This document shows, in pieces, positions 38,427 through 46,335 of a stretch of 64,000 nt of DNA (position 1 is its first letter; every line of letters starts with the position of its first letter). This DNA is from Mycobacteriales bacterium (GTDB lineage: Bacteria; Actinomycetota; Actinomycetes; Mycobacteriales; SCTD01): NCBI GenBank assembly GCA_030697205.1, contig JAUYQP010000013.1:223258-287257 (forward strand), in the 5' to 3' direction. The translations under genes and the position numbers were made by a program. A model generated the notes under the pieces. The model worked only from the letters and a program-made list of their open reading frames with translations. It was not told where the DNA came from and made no database searches.

Positions 38427-39571
38427 GTCGGGGGTGGCCTCTCAGAAGCGTGTGGCTGGGGCGACAGAACGGTGAGAGGCGCCGGGGTGAACCACGGCGT
38501 GGGTGTCGGGCCTTCCTGTGCCGGTCCCCAGGGAGGCTGGGGGAAGGACGTGGGCGACTGGTACCACGAGGGCCGTGGCGGCGGAGACGGAAGGACCTGC
38601 GTGCTGGAGGCCGAGCTGCCTGGTGATCGGGCGGGACCGGGCACCACTTGCTCCACACCGGACTGCACTGTGGGCTGCAGGTCCGGACGACCAGCCGGGG
38701 CTGTGGTCGCAAGCGGGGAGACGATGGCCAACGCTGCGCCCGCCGCCACCGTGAGGTGGGCCAGATCCGACACCATCGGCGCCACCGGGGCCAGCAGCTC
38801 ACCCATCCGGGTGGCTCCGCCGTGCAGCACACTCCACGGCGTCCTTGTGGGCGGCGCCGGGGGCAGTGGGGCGCCGCGCAACAGGCCGGCCATCCGCTCG
38901 ATCTCGCCGAGCACCTGGGCGCAGTTGCGGCACCGCGCGACGTGAGCGACCGCCTCCGGATGCGGGTTACGGCCCCGGACGCTGCGTTCCAGACCGAGGA
39001 ACGCCCCGCAGCCCAGCAGGCGTCCCCCGGCTCGTCGGTACTCCCGGCGGAGCGCAGCCCGGGCGCGGACCAGCACCGACTCCACCCCAGCACTGGTGGT
39101 GTCGAGCAGCGTCGCGATGTCGTCGTAGCTCAACCCGATCAGCTCACGGTGGTACAGCGCCTCGCGGTGGCGTGGTGTCAACCGGCTCCAGGCCTTTGCC
39201 AACGCCGGGTCCACCTCGAAGATGTCCTCGTCATGCGAGCTGCGCTCCGGCAGGTTCTCGACTGGGACGGGCTGCCGTTGCGTGCGGCGGACATGATCGA
39301 TGCAGGCGTGCCGGGCCACCACCGACAGCCAGGGCCGCACCGCCAGCTCGCGCTCCGGGCAGTGCACCAGCGTGGAGTGCAGCCGAACCAGGCATTCCTG
39401 GGCGATGTCTTCTGCCGCGTGATGATCTCCGGACAGCAGGCTGCGGCACAGGCTGACCAGCCACGGTCGGTGCGCCGAGACCAGCTGCGCGAAGGCGTCC
39501 GCGTGGCCCTGTTGGGCGGCCCGCACCAGCAGGTGGTCGCGGCCGTCGGCTACCTGCTGCCGGCCGGTCAT
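38360..39571 (-). CDS. ECF sigma factor fused to zinc-finger and membrane extension
   Basis: A 403-residue protein. Sigma region 2 (AFAQLVSAHRPWLVSLCRSLL...AEDIAQECLVRLHSTL) and region 4 (LTPRHREALYHRELIGLSYDDIATLLDTTSAGVESVLVRARAALR) fill the first ~185 residues. Then comes a zinc-finger-like HVARCRNC motif as in anti-sigma factors (H-x3-C-x2-C). A hydrophobic segment follows (VSDLAHLTVAAGAALAIVSPLA), and finally a Pro/Ser/Thr-rich tail of about 130 residues, presumably outside. The ATG at 39571 has AAGGAG upstream. It appears to combine sigma and anti-sigma functions in one chain. Confidence 0.85.
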   Translation of the reverse strand: MTGRQQVADGRDHLLVRAAQQGHADAFAQLVSAHRPWLVSLCRSLLSGDHHAAEDIAQECLVRLHSTLVHCPERELAVRPWLSVVARHACIDHVRRTQRQPVPVENLPERSSHDEDIFEVDPALAKAWSRLTPRHREALYHRELIGLSYDDIATLLDTTSAGVESVLVRARAALRREYRRAGGRLLGCGAFLGLERSVRGRNPHPEAVAHVARCRNCAQVLGEIERMAGLLRGAPLPPAPPTRTPWSVLHGGATRMGELLAPVAPMVSDLAHLTVAAGAALAIVSPLATTAPAGRPDLQPTVQSGVEQVVPGPARSPGSSASSTQVLPSPPPRPSWYQSPTSFPQPPWGPAQEGPTPTPWFTPAPLTVLSPQPHASERPPPTWNPTPSRSPNRYVPQQPTSPR

Positions 39572-39602
39572 GGATTCTCCTTGGGCTCGCTGTCATTATC
39601 GG

Positions 39603-40316
39603 TTAGCCAGCGTCGATCTGGACCGGCGTGCCGAGCGGCAGCTCCTTGGCCAGCCGGGTGATGGCGGTGTTGCCGATCCGGACGCAGCCCTTGCTGACGG
39701 CCTGGCCGAGCCTGTCGGGCTGGGAGGTGCCGTGCAGGGCGATCTGCGCGTCGCCGTCCCCGAAGCGTTCCAACACCGGGGAGTGCCCCGACAGACCCAG
39801 AGCGTACGGGCCGTAGGCGGCCTGCTGGGTCGAGGTGCGCACTACATCGGTGACGAAGTACAGGCCGTTCGGGGTGGGTGTCGTGGTCGCGCCGACGGCC
39901 GCCGTGGTCCGGAACAGCTCCTGGGTACCGCGGTAGATCACGAGCTGCCGTGCGGCCAGCGACACCCGGACCCGGTAGTGGATCTTGGTCAGGGTCAGGT
40001 CGCCGCGTCGTACCCAACCGGTCGATCCGTTGGGGCGGACCGGGAGCAGCACCTGCAGCCAGCTGCCACGAACCGCCCGAATCAGCACCACCCTGGGGGA
40101 CCCGAACGGGGTGGTGGCGCTCAGTCGCAGGAATGGGCGGGCAGCATCGGGAGAGGTGTACGCCGAAAGCTGCCGACCGACCACCGTGCCCACGACCGCA
40201 GCCTCCGTCCCGGCCGCTTGGGGGGAGGCGGCCGGGACGGAGGAGCTGTTGCCGCAGCCGGTCAGCACCGTCATCACCAACAGGATGATCAGAGTGCTGA
40301 GCCGTGGGCGGTTCAT
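39603..40316 (-). CDS. L,D-transpeptidase lipoprotein (YkuD domain)
   Basis: A 237-residue lipoprotein with lipobox LTGC (C21). A short SH3-like region (VVGRQLSAYTSPDAARPFLRL...GWVRRGDLTL) leads to a YkuD catalytic domain with IALHGTSQPDRLG and SKGCVRIGN, containing the His and Cys of the active site. It forms 3-3 cross-links in peptidoglycan or attaches proteins to it. The start overlaps the upstream secreted-protein stop by one base (TGATG). The sigma-factor gene follows after 31 bp on the same strand, suggesting one transcript. Confidence 0.92.
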   Translation of the reverse strand: MNRPRLSTLIILLVMTVLTGCGNSSSVPAASPQAAGTEAAVVGTVVGRQLSAYTSPDAARPFLRLSATTPFGSPRVVLIRAVRGSWLQVLLPVRPNGSTGWVRRGDLTLTKIHYRVRVSLAARQLVIYRGTQELFRTTAAVGATTTPTPNGLYFVTDVVRTSTQQAAYGPYALGLSGHSPVLERFGDGDAQIALHGTSQPDRLGQAVSKGCVRIGNTAITRLAKELPLGTPVQIDAG

Positions 40317-40930
40317 CAGCCGGCGAAGGAGACCCGCGCGCTGACGGCCTCGGCCGAGGCGGCCTCCGGCAGGCTCGCGCCGATCACCGCCACGGCCGAC
40401 GACTCACCTGCGGTCGGCTCGTCCGAAGGGGTGACGACCGGTTCGTCACTGGGGGCGGGCTCCGGGGAGGCGGAGGGTTCCGCCGAACAACCCAGCGCGC
40501 CACCCACAGTTCCGGTCACGTCGACGGGCAGCGGCCCGACGACGCCCTCGACGGTGTCCTGAACCGTCCCGACCGTGTCGAGGACGGTCCCTGCGACGGG
40601 AACCGGCAGACCGTCATCGGTCGGGCAGGTAGCTGCCGCGGCCTGGGCCGCAGAGGTGTCCGACGCGGTGCTGGTGCTGGTGCGCTGCGCCGGTGCCATC
40701 TGCTTGCTCGTGCCCGAACGGCTCCCCGCGGACTCGCCGTCCTGCGCCGGCGACGTGGGTTCGCTGGAGGCGTCCGGCTCCGGCTGCTGCTGGTAGTCCT
40801 GCGGCTGCTCGGATGCCTGCGGCTGCGGGGACCAGCCATCTTCGTGGTCGGCCCACGCCAGGGTGGGGCTCAACAGCAGGCCAGCCGCCGTCAGCACCCC
40901 GCCGACACGGACCATTGTGTGTGCGCGCAT
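40316..40930 (-). CDS. Secreted Ser/Thr/Pro-rich protein of unknown function
   Basis: A 204-residue protein with a clear signal peptide (MVRVGGVLTAAGLLLSPTLAWAD). The mature part is low in structure: Gln/Pro/Ser-rich, then TCPTDDGLPVPVAGTVLDTV, a region with regular Val/Thr spacing, one more cysteine (GALGCSAEPS) and a Ser/Pro/Glu tail. The two cysteines could form a disulfide. ATG at 40930 after AGAGGTGG. First gene of a probable run with the L,D-transpeptidase and sigma factor; it may be a cell-wall-linked protein. No family recognised. Confidence 0.7.
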   Translation of the reverse strand: MRAHTMVRVGGVLTAAGLLLSPTLAWADHEDGWSPQPQASEQPQDYQQQPEPDASSEPTSPAQDGESAGSRSGTSKQMAPAQRTSTSTASDTSAAQAAAATCPTDDGLPVPVAGTVLDTVGTVQDTVEGVVGPLPVDVTGTVGGALGCSAEPSASPEPAPSDEPVVTPSDEPTAGESSAVAVIGASLPEAASAEAVSARVSFAG

Positions 40931-41040
40931 GTGCCACCTCTTCTTCTCCGTCGATGTGTTCCTGACCTGAGAACGACCGCGACGGCGGCTTTCCTTCGGC
41001 ATACTTTGGTGTTTCTCCGGCACCGTCCCGACTCGCCCGG

Positions 41041-41812
41041 TCAGCCCACCTCTGAGGGCAACGCCGGCCGGCCGTCCGGGGTGTGCGCCTTGTCGACCTC
41101 GAGCCGGGGTAGGGCCCGTTCCAGACCGGCCGGGAGCCACCAGTTCGCGCGCCCGCACAGCACCATCACCGCCGGAACCAGAACGCAGCGGATGACCGTC
41201 GCGTCGAGCGCCACGGCGACGGTGAGACCAAGGCCGAAGACCTTCAGCATCGGGTCGTCGCTGAACATGAAGCTCCCGAAGACCGCGATCATGATCAGCG
41301 CGGCGGAGGTGATGACCCGGCCGGACCGCGTCAGCCCTGCGGTGACGGCCTCATGGTTGTCGGCCCCGTTCAGCCAGGCCTCCCGGATCGAGGACAGCAA
41401 GAAGACCTCGTAGTCCATCGACAGCCCGAACAAGATCGCGAACAGCATCAGCGGGACGAAGCCGATGATCGGGACCGGTTCCTGGAGTCCCAGCAGCCCC
41501 AGCCCGATGCCGTGCTGGAACACGGTGACCACCACGCCCAGGGCCGCCCCGATGGACAGCGCGTTCATCACGGCGGCCTGAAGCGGGATGACGATCGAGC
41601 GGAAGACCAGCGCGAGCAGCAGGCACGACAGCAGCAGCACACCGGCGACAAACCAGGTGAGCCGATCGCTGGTGCGGCGGGCGAGGTCGATGAGGGTCGC
41701 CGTCTGACCGCCGACATGAACCCGCGCCCCCGCTGGGGTGACCTCCGGCAGCACCTGGCTTCGTAGCCGTTCCATGAGCTGCCCCGGAGTTCTGTGACCA
41801 CTCGGTGACCAG
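41041..41812 (-). pseudogene. Truncated MMPL/RND-type membrane transporter (C-terminal part only)
   Basis: From about residue LMERLRSQVLPEVTPAGARV the frame reads as the C-terminal half of an MMPL protein: VHVGGQTATLIDLARRTSDRL, then VLLLSCLLLALVFRSIVIPLQAAVMN, LLGLQEPVPIIGFVPLMLFAILFGLSMDYEVFLLSSI and VITSAALIMIAVFGSFMF. Full MMPL transporters exceed 700 residues; here no MMPL homology is seen upstream of about 41800, where the sequence changes to an unrelated segment with a short direct repeat. Probably a decayed gene left by deletion or transfer. An intact N-terminal half is absent from the window. Confidence 0.75.
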
Positions 41813-41843
41813 TGGGGCCTCCAGCACGCCGCGGGCGGCGCCC

Positions 41844-41910
41844 CGCAAGTCCCTGACCTGCGGGAACGCAACCTGGGCTTGGCCAGGTGCCGACGCAAGT
41901 TCCTGACCTG
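41844..41910. repeat. Short direct repeat (17 bp, 50-bp offset) at the truncated MMPL gene boundary
   Basis: CGCAAGTCCCTGACCTG (41844-41860) recurs with one change as CGCAAGTTCCTGACCTG (41894-41910). It lies where recognisable MMPL sequence stops, so it may mark the joint of the rearrangement. The stretch from here to 42081 holds no gene I can support. Confidence 0.5.
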
Positions 41911-42081
41911 GGCAGACTCCGGTCGATGAGTTGGGCATTCCCGAGCCGACCAAGATCATTGCCCGAAGCGGCGTTCGGAACCATTGCGCGCTGCAGTTGC
42001 GACGGCATCCCTCCGGACGGGCGCAGGGCCGGTTGGCAGACTCGCGCTGGCGGGTGCGGCGACGGAGGGAACCGGGGGCGG

Positions 42082-43332
42082 ATGACGGCGGACGGGACTG
42101 CGCGCGAGGCGGGCAGCCCTGCCGGCGACGGCTGGTCGCCGTGGCGGGTCGTCGTCGGGTTCGGCGTGGTGAGCCTGGCCGCGGACATGGTCTACGAGGG
42201 CGCGAGGTCGGTGTACGGGCCGTTGCTGGCGTCGCTCGGGGCGTCGGCGCTGGTCGTCGGGGCGGTGACGGGGGCCGGGGAGGCCGTCGCGCTGGTCCTG
42301 CGGCTGGTCTCGGGGCCGTGGGCGGACCGGACCCGCAGGTACTGGACGTTGACGATCGCGGGGTACGCGACGACGGCGGTCTGCGTGCCGCTGCTCGCCG
42401 TGGCGCCGATGCTCGGCGGGGCGGGGCTGGTCGTCGCGGGCTCGCTGATCCTGATGGAGCGGGCGGGGAAGGCGGTCCGGAGCCCGGCGAAGTCGGCGCT
42501 GCTCGCGGACGCCGCCGGGCAGGTCGGAATGGGCCGGGGGCTCGGCGTCCACAAGGCCCTGGACCAGGTGGGGGCGTTCGCCGGGCCGTTGCTCGTCGCC
42601 GGGCTGATCTCCGTGTCGGGCGGGGACCTGCGGCTGGCCCTGGCGGTCCTGGCCGTGCCGGGAGCCGTCGCGATGGCGCTGCTCCTGCTCACCCGACGGC
42701 AGTCCCCCGGTCCACCGCCCGACCCGCCGCCCGTGGCCGACGCCGGAACGACGACCGGGGTGGCCGTCGAGCGGGCGCCGCTGCCGCCGGCGTTCTGGCG
42801 GTTCGCCGTCGCCGCGTCGCTCTGCACCGCGGGGCTCGTCGGGTTCGGCCTCATCGGGTTCAACGCCGCCGACCAGGACCTGCTGCCGCTGGCCGCCGTC
42901 CCGGTGCTCTACGCGGGGGCGATGGCAGCCGGGGCCGTCGCCGCGCTGGCTACGGGCGAGGCGTACGACCGGGTCGGAGCCCGCGTCCTGCTCGTCCTGC
43001 CGTTGCTGGTCGCGGCGGTCCCCCCGCTCGCCCTCGGCGGGTCGCTCGGCCTGGTCGTGCCGGGCGCGCTGCTCTGGGGCGCCGCCGTCGGCGTGCAGGA
43101 CTCCACCGTCAAGGCGATGGTCGCGGACCTCGTCCCCCGGGGCAGGAGGGCCACCGCGTACGGGCTGTTCGCCGCGGTCCAGGGCGCGGGCGCGCTCGTC
43201 GCGGGAGTCACGGCGGGGGCGCTCTACCAGCGGCACCTCGGCGCGCTCGTCGCCGTGACGGCGGTCGGGCAGGCCGTCGCGTTCGTGCTGCTGGTCCGGA
43301 CGATCGCGACGGCACGGGGCCGCCCGGCTTGA
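42082..43332 (+). CDS. MFS transporter
   Basis: A 416-residue, 12-helix major facilitator. Cytoplasmic-loop motifs include GPWADRTRRYW (between helices 2 and 3), GKAVRSPAKSALLADAAG and GEAYDRVGARVLL. The opening WRVVVGFGVVSLAADMVYEGARSVYGP fits bacterial drug or solute exporters of the YfkF/EmrD-like kind. ATG 42082 follows GGAGGG and GGGGGCGG. It is followed at 50 bp by a thioredoxin-fold protein; similar pairs occur near metal or mercury resistance genes, but no resistance gene is present here. Confidence 0.87.
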   Translation: MTADGTAREAGSPAGDGWSPWRVVVGFGVVSLAADMVYEGARSVYGPLLASLGASALVVGAVTGAGEAVALVLRLVSGPWADRTRRYWTLTIAGYATTAVCVPLLAVAPMLGGAGLVVAGSLILMERAGKAVRSPAKSALLADAAGQVGMGRGLGVHKALDQVGAFAGPLLVAGLISVSGGDLRLALAVLAVPGAVAMALLLLTRRQSPGPPPDPPPVADAGTTTGVAVERAPLPPAFWRFAVAASLCTAGLVGFGLIGFNAADQDLLPLAAVPVLYAGAMAAGAVAALATGEAYDRVGARVLLVLPLLVAAVPPLALGGSLGLVVPGALLWGAAVGVQDSTVKAMVADLVPRGRRATAYGLFAAVQGAGALVAGVTAGALYQRHLGALVAVTAVGQAVAFVLLVRTIATARGRPA

Positions 43333-43382
43333 CCGGCCAGGCATCAGGCCGGACGGACCGGCGACGCCGTAGCGTCGCCGGA

Positions 43383-43688
43383 GTGAAGGTCGAGCTGCTG
43401 TGGTTCTCGGGCTGCCCGAACGGGCAGGAGACCGACGCGCGGCTGCGGGAGGCCGTATCGCTGGCCGGCGTCGACGCCGACGTCGTGCTGGTCGAGGTGA
43501 CGACGCCCGACGACGCCGAACGGCTCCGGTTCCGCGGCTCCCCCACGGTGCTGGTCGACGGCACGGACCCGTTCGCTCAGGAGTCCGACCCGGTCGGGCT
43601 GTCGTGCCGGGTGTTCAGGACCCCCGACGGGCTGCGGGGCGCACCGACGGTCGAGCAGCTCGTCTCGGTCCTGCGAGGCGCGGCGTGA
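43383..43688 (+). CDS. Small thioredoxin-fold protein
   Basis: A 101-residue protein. It begins MKVELLWFSGCPNGQETDARL, with GCPN where thioredoxins have CxxC, continues with FRGSPTVLVDGTDPFA (the cis-Pro loop) and has one more cysteine in VGLSCRVFRT. The fold resembles a family of small thioredoxin-like proteins often near organomercury or other metal genes. With a single N-terminal cysteine it may act as a thiol carrier or binding protein rather than a disulfide reductase. GTG start. Confidence 0.75.
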   Translation: MKVELLWFSGCPNGQETDARLREAVSLAGVDADVVLVEVTTPDDAERLRFRGSPTVLVDGTDPFAQESDPVGLSCRVFRTPDGLRGAPTVEQLVSVLRGAA

Positions 43689-43865
43689 CGTCCCCGGCGG
43701 GCCTGGTGACGTACGGGTGCTGCGCCAGGGCCTTGCCCGGTCGAAGGCAGGTGAGCACCTCGACGGCCCCGGGAACGACCGTGCCCCCGCCGGAGACCGG
43801 CGAGGGCATGATCGTCGCCGACTTTCGTCGGCCTTTCGCTGGACTTCCGTCGGGAGTCCCGGCGT

Positions 43866-43955
43866 TGGCGGTGGCGGTGGGATTTGAACCCACGGAGGAG
43901 TTGCCCCCTCACACGCTTTCGAGGCGTGCTCCTTCGGCCGCTCGGACACGCCACC
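43866..43955 (-). tRNA. tRNA-Ser(CGA)
   Basis: Read on the minus strand, the acceptor GGTGGCG pairs with CGCCACC, followed by discriminator G and an encoded CCA at the 43866 end. The anticodon loop is CTCGAAA, giving CGA (complement of 43919-43921). There is a long variable arm and T-loop TTCAAAT. The 177 bp upstream on the plus strand (43689-43865) hold no gene I can support. Confidence 0.95.
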
Positions 43956-43965
43956 GCCGACGAGC

Positions 43966-44436
43966 CTAGCGGACCTGTCGGCGTGCTCCGAAGAAGGACC
44001 GGAGCAGATCTGCGGACTCCTCGGCGCGCACGCCCGGGACCACCTCGACCCGGTGGTTGAGCCGCCGGTCGCGGGCGACGTCCCACAGCGAGCCGACGGC
44101 GCCGGCCTTCGGGTCGACCGCGCCGTAGACCAGCCGGTCGACGCGGGCGAGCACCAGGGCGCCGGCGCACATCGTGCACGGCTCGAGGGTCACGACGAGG
44201 GTGCAGCCGGTCAACCGCCACGAGCCGAGCACCGCGGCGGCAGCTCGCAGCGCGAGCACCTCGGCGTGCGCCGTCGGGTCGCCGGTGGCCTCCCGCTCGT
44301 TGCGGCCGCGTGACAGCACCTCGCCGTCGGGGCCGAGCACGACAGCCCCGACGGGCACGTCACCGATGGCGGCGCAAGCGCCCGCTTCCGCGAGCGCCAG
44401 CAGCATGGCGGCATCGTCCCCGTCGTACGCCGTCAT
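43966..44436 (-). CDS. tadA: tRNA-specific adenosine deaminase
   Basis: A 156-residue zinc deaminase converting the wobble adenosine of tRNA-Arg(ACG) to inosine. Zinc and catalytic residues are H57 and E59 in TAHAEVLAL, and C87 and C90 in EPCTMCAGAL. ATG at 44436. Next to tRNA-Ser(CGA) and downstream of two genes for TadA-associated proteins on the same strand, the typical actinobacterial arrangement except that the associated gene is doubled here. Confidence 0.95.
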   Translation of the reverse strand: MTAYDGDDAAMLLALAEAGACAAIGDVPVGAVVLGPDGEVLSRGRNEREATGDPTAHAEVLALRAAAAVLGSWRLTGCTLVVTLEPCTMCAGALVLARVDRLVYGAVDPKAGAVGSLWDVARDRRLNHRVEVVPGVRAEESADLLRSFFGARRQVR

Positions 44437-44443
44437 GGGCCTG

Positions 44444-44956
44444 CTAGACCGGGCGCAGCTCGTCGAGGACGTCGGCGAAGCCGGCCCGCTCCGCCACGGC
44501 GACGAGCACGTCGGCGGGGAGCAGGCCCTCGGTCGCGCACAGGTCGAGCAGGTCACCCGACGACGTCCCGAGATCGCCCAGCAGGGCGCTGTCACCGACC
44601 GGCTCCGACACCGCGCGGGTGCCCTCGTCCTCGTCGTCGTCCTCGTCGTCGTCGTCGTCGACCTCCTCCTCGACCGCCGCCTCCCAGAGCATCGCGGCGA
44701 CGTCGGAGGCCTGCACAGCGCGCACATCCGAGAGGAAGACCCGCGGCTCGGCGAGCGACCCGCCACCGGCGACGCGCACGACGGCGAAGTACTCGTCGTC
44801 CTCCTCGAACAGCAGCAGCGCCGGTCCGTCGTCGTCCCCGGTGAGGTCACGCAACTCGTCGGCGAGGGCGTCGAGGTCCTCGACCTCGGACAGGTCGACC
44901 TCGCGACCGGTCCAGCCGTCCGCGGTGCGGGCGACGGCTGCGGCGAAGTAGGGCAC
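44444..44956 (-). CDS. tRNA adenosine deaminase-associated protein
   Basis: A 170-residue acidic protein. The opening MPYFAAAVARTADGWTGREVDLSEVEDLDALADELRDL and the later FLSDVRAVQASDVAAMLWEA fit the family found beside tadA in actinobacteria. A run of about 14 Asp/Glu residues (EEEVDDDDDEDDDEDEG) interrupts the middle. It ends 7 bp before tadA. Function unknown; perhaps a partner of the deaminase. Confidence 0.85.
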   Translation of the reverse strand: MPYFAAAVARTADGWTGREVDLSEVEDLDALADELRDLTGDDDGPALLLFEEDDEYFAVVRVAGGGSLAEPRVFLSDVRAVQASDVAAMLWEAAVEEEVDDDDDEDDDEDEGTRAVSEPVGDSALLGDLGTSSGDLLDLCATEGLLPADVLVAVAERAGFADVLDELRPV

Positions 44957-44974
44957 GGTGGTCTCTCCTGGGTG

Positions 44975-45457
44975 TCAGTCGACGAGGGCGTCGACGGCGG
45001 GCTCGTAGACGTCGGCAAAACCGAGCCGACGGGCCAGGGTCGACAGCATCTCGTCGGCGTAGGCGTCGAGGTCGGACAGGACCGCGCCGAGCTCCATCTC
45101 GTCGAGGCCGAGGTCGGAGAAGATGCCCAGGTCGCCGGCCGGCCAGACCTCCTGGAGGTCGTCGTCTCCCGGGACGTCGATGGCGAGGGCCTCGCAGACC
45201 TGCGCGGCGAGGTCCCACGCGACCGCGGCGGTGACGTCGGACAGCAGCAGTCGGACCTCGCCCTGCACCACCCGCACGACCACGAAGAACTCGCTGGCGA
45301 CGTCGACGAGCGCGAACGACCCGCTGTCACTCGGCTGCTGCCGGACAGCGGCGACGAGCGCATCGAGGTCGCCGGTGACCGCGGTCGGGAGGGGTCCGGC
45401 CTGCCAGCCGGAGACGTCGCGGAAGACGACGACGGCGTAGGTCTCATCGTCCTTCAC
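44975..45457 (-). CDS. Second tRNA adenosine deaminase-associated-like protein (paralog)
   Basis: About 160 residues (start GTG 45457, MKDDETYAVVVFRDVSGW). It shares the layout of the next gene: an opening strand with a Trp, ALVAAVRQQ helix, FVVVRVVQGEVRLLLSDVTAAVAWDLAAQVCEAL, then a C-terminal helical part (EMLSTLARRLGFADVYEPAVDALVD) matching the ...AERAGFADVLDEL... end of its neighbour. It lacks the acidic run. It lies 18 bp upstream of its paralog, indicating a tandem duplication that has diverged. Confidence 0.7.
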   Translation of the reverse strand: MKDDETYAVVVFRDVSGWQAGPLPTAVTGDLDALVAAVRQQPSDSGSFALVDVASEFFVVVRVVQGEVRLLLSDVTAAVAWDLAAQVCEALAIDVPGDDDLQEVWPAGDLGIFSDLGLDEMELGAVLSDLDAYADEMLSTLARRLGFADVYEPAVDALVD

Positions 45458-45605
45458 ACCCGCCTCCGCCCTCACGCCCACCTGCTCCGGGTGCGGACTC
45501 TTCCAGACCTTGCACGCCACGGGTAGCAGCAGGGTTCACCGGGCACCCGACCCGGGTAGGCGTAGTGCAGACCACACCGCACGCACGTCACCCGAGGAGC
45601 ACCCC

Positions 45606-46253
45606 ATGACCGAGCGCAACACCGTTGCCCACGCGCTGCACGACATCGGCCTCGCCGCCTGGTTCGGCGGCTCACTGATGGGCGCGATCGGCGTCAACGG
45701 CGCGGCCAAGGACGTCGACGACCCGCGTCAGCGCGCCCGGGTCGCCAACGCCGGATGGGGCCGCTGGACGCCCGTCAACCTGGTCGCCATCGGCGCCCAC
45801 CTCGCCGGTGGTGCGATCCTTGCCAAGGAGAACAAGGGCCGCGTCGCGACCCAGAAGGGCGTGTTCGCCAACACCGCGGTGAAGACCGCACTCACCGGTG
45901 GCGCGCTCGCCGCCACGGCCTACGCCCGCATCCTCGGCCAGAAGATGATGAACGCTGGTGACGTCCCGGTGGAGGGCGCGACCGACCCGTCGGCCGCCAC
46001 GCCCGCCGAGGTCGCCAAGGCGCAGAAGCAGCTCGCCGCGCTCCAGTGGGCCATCCCCGGCCTGACCGGCGCGATGCTCGCCTCGTCGTCGCTGCACGAG
46101 GAGCAGCAGCGACCGTCCCAGGTGCTCACCGGTGTCGTCAAGGGCCTGCCGGCCCGTGCGGGCGCCGTCGCCGCGGGCGCCGGGACCCTCGCCGCAGGCA
46201 AGGCCAGCGACCTCGGCCACAAGGCCGTCGAGCGCGTCAAGGACGCCGTCTAG
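45606..46253 (+). CDS. Hypothetical glycine/alanine-rich membrane-associated protein
   Basis: A 215-residue protein (MTERNTVAHALHDIGLAAWFGGSLMGAIGVNGAAKDV). Hydrophobic stretches (IGLAAWFGGSLMGAIGV, VNLVAIGAHLAGGAIL, TALTGGALAATAYARIL, LQWAIPGLTGAMLAS) suggest four short membrane segments. A charged C-terminus (ASDLGHKAVERVKDAV) follows. The ribosome-binding site GAGGAG precedes ATG 45606. The general pattern is common in actinobacteria, but I recognise no characterised family. Confidence 0.75.
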   Translation: MTERNTVAHALHDIGLAAWFGGSLMGAIGVNGAAKDVDDPRQRARVANAGWGRWTPVNLVAIGAHLAGGAILAKENKGRVATQKGVFANTAVKTALTGGALAATAYARILGQKMMNAGDVPVEGATDPSAATPAEVAKAQKQLAALQWAIPGLTGAMLASSSLHEEQQRPSQVLTGVVKGLPARAGAVAAGAGTLAAGKASDLGHKAVERVKDAV

Positions 46254-46267
46254 CAACCAGGGGTACG

Positions 46268-46304
46268 ACGCCCCGGTCGCCTTCCCCCGGGGCGGCCGGG
46301 GCGT
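46268..46304. terminator. Two-way hairpin terminator
   Basis: ACGCCCCGG (46268-46276) is exactly inverted at 46296-46304, between convergent gene ends at 46253 and 46336. Confidence 0.6.
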
Positions 46305-46335
46305 TGGCGTGTCCGGGCCTCCGGCTCTGGTCCGG

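Noticed and set aside
43383..43688. Mercury resistance gene
   Set aside because: The thioredoxin-like fold resembles proteins seen near such genes, but no merA, merB, merR or metal-binding CxxC/HMA motif is present.
45472..45675. Small minus-strand cysteine-containing frame (CVRCGLHYAYPGRVPGEPCC)
   Set aside because: It overlaps the start of a plus-strand gene and the upstream part of the TadA-associated paralog, and its third-position GC is lower than in real genes here.
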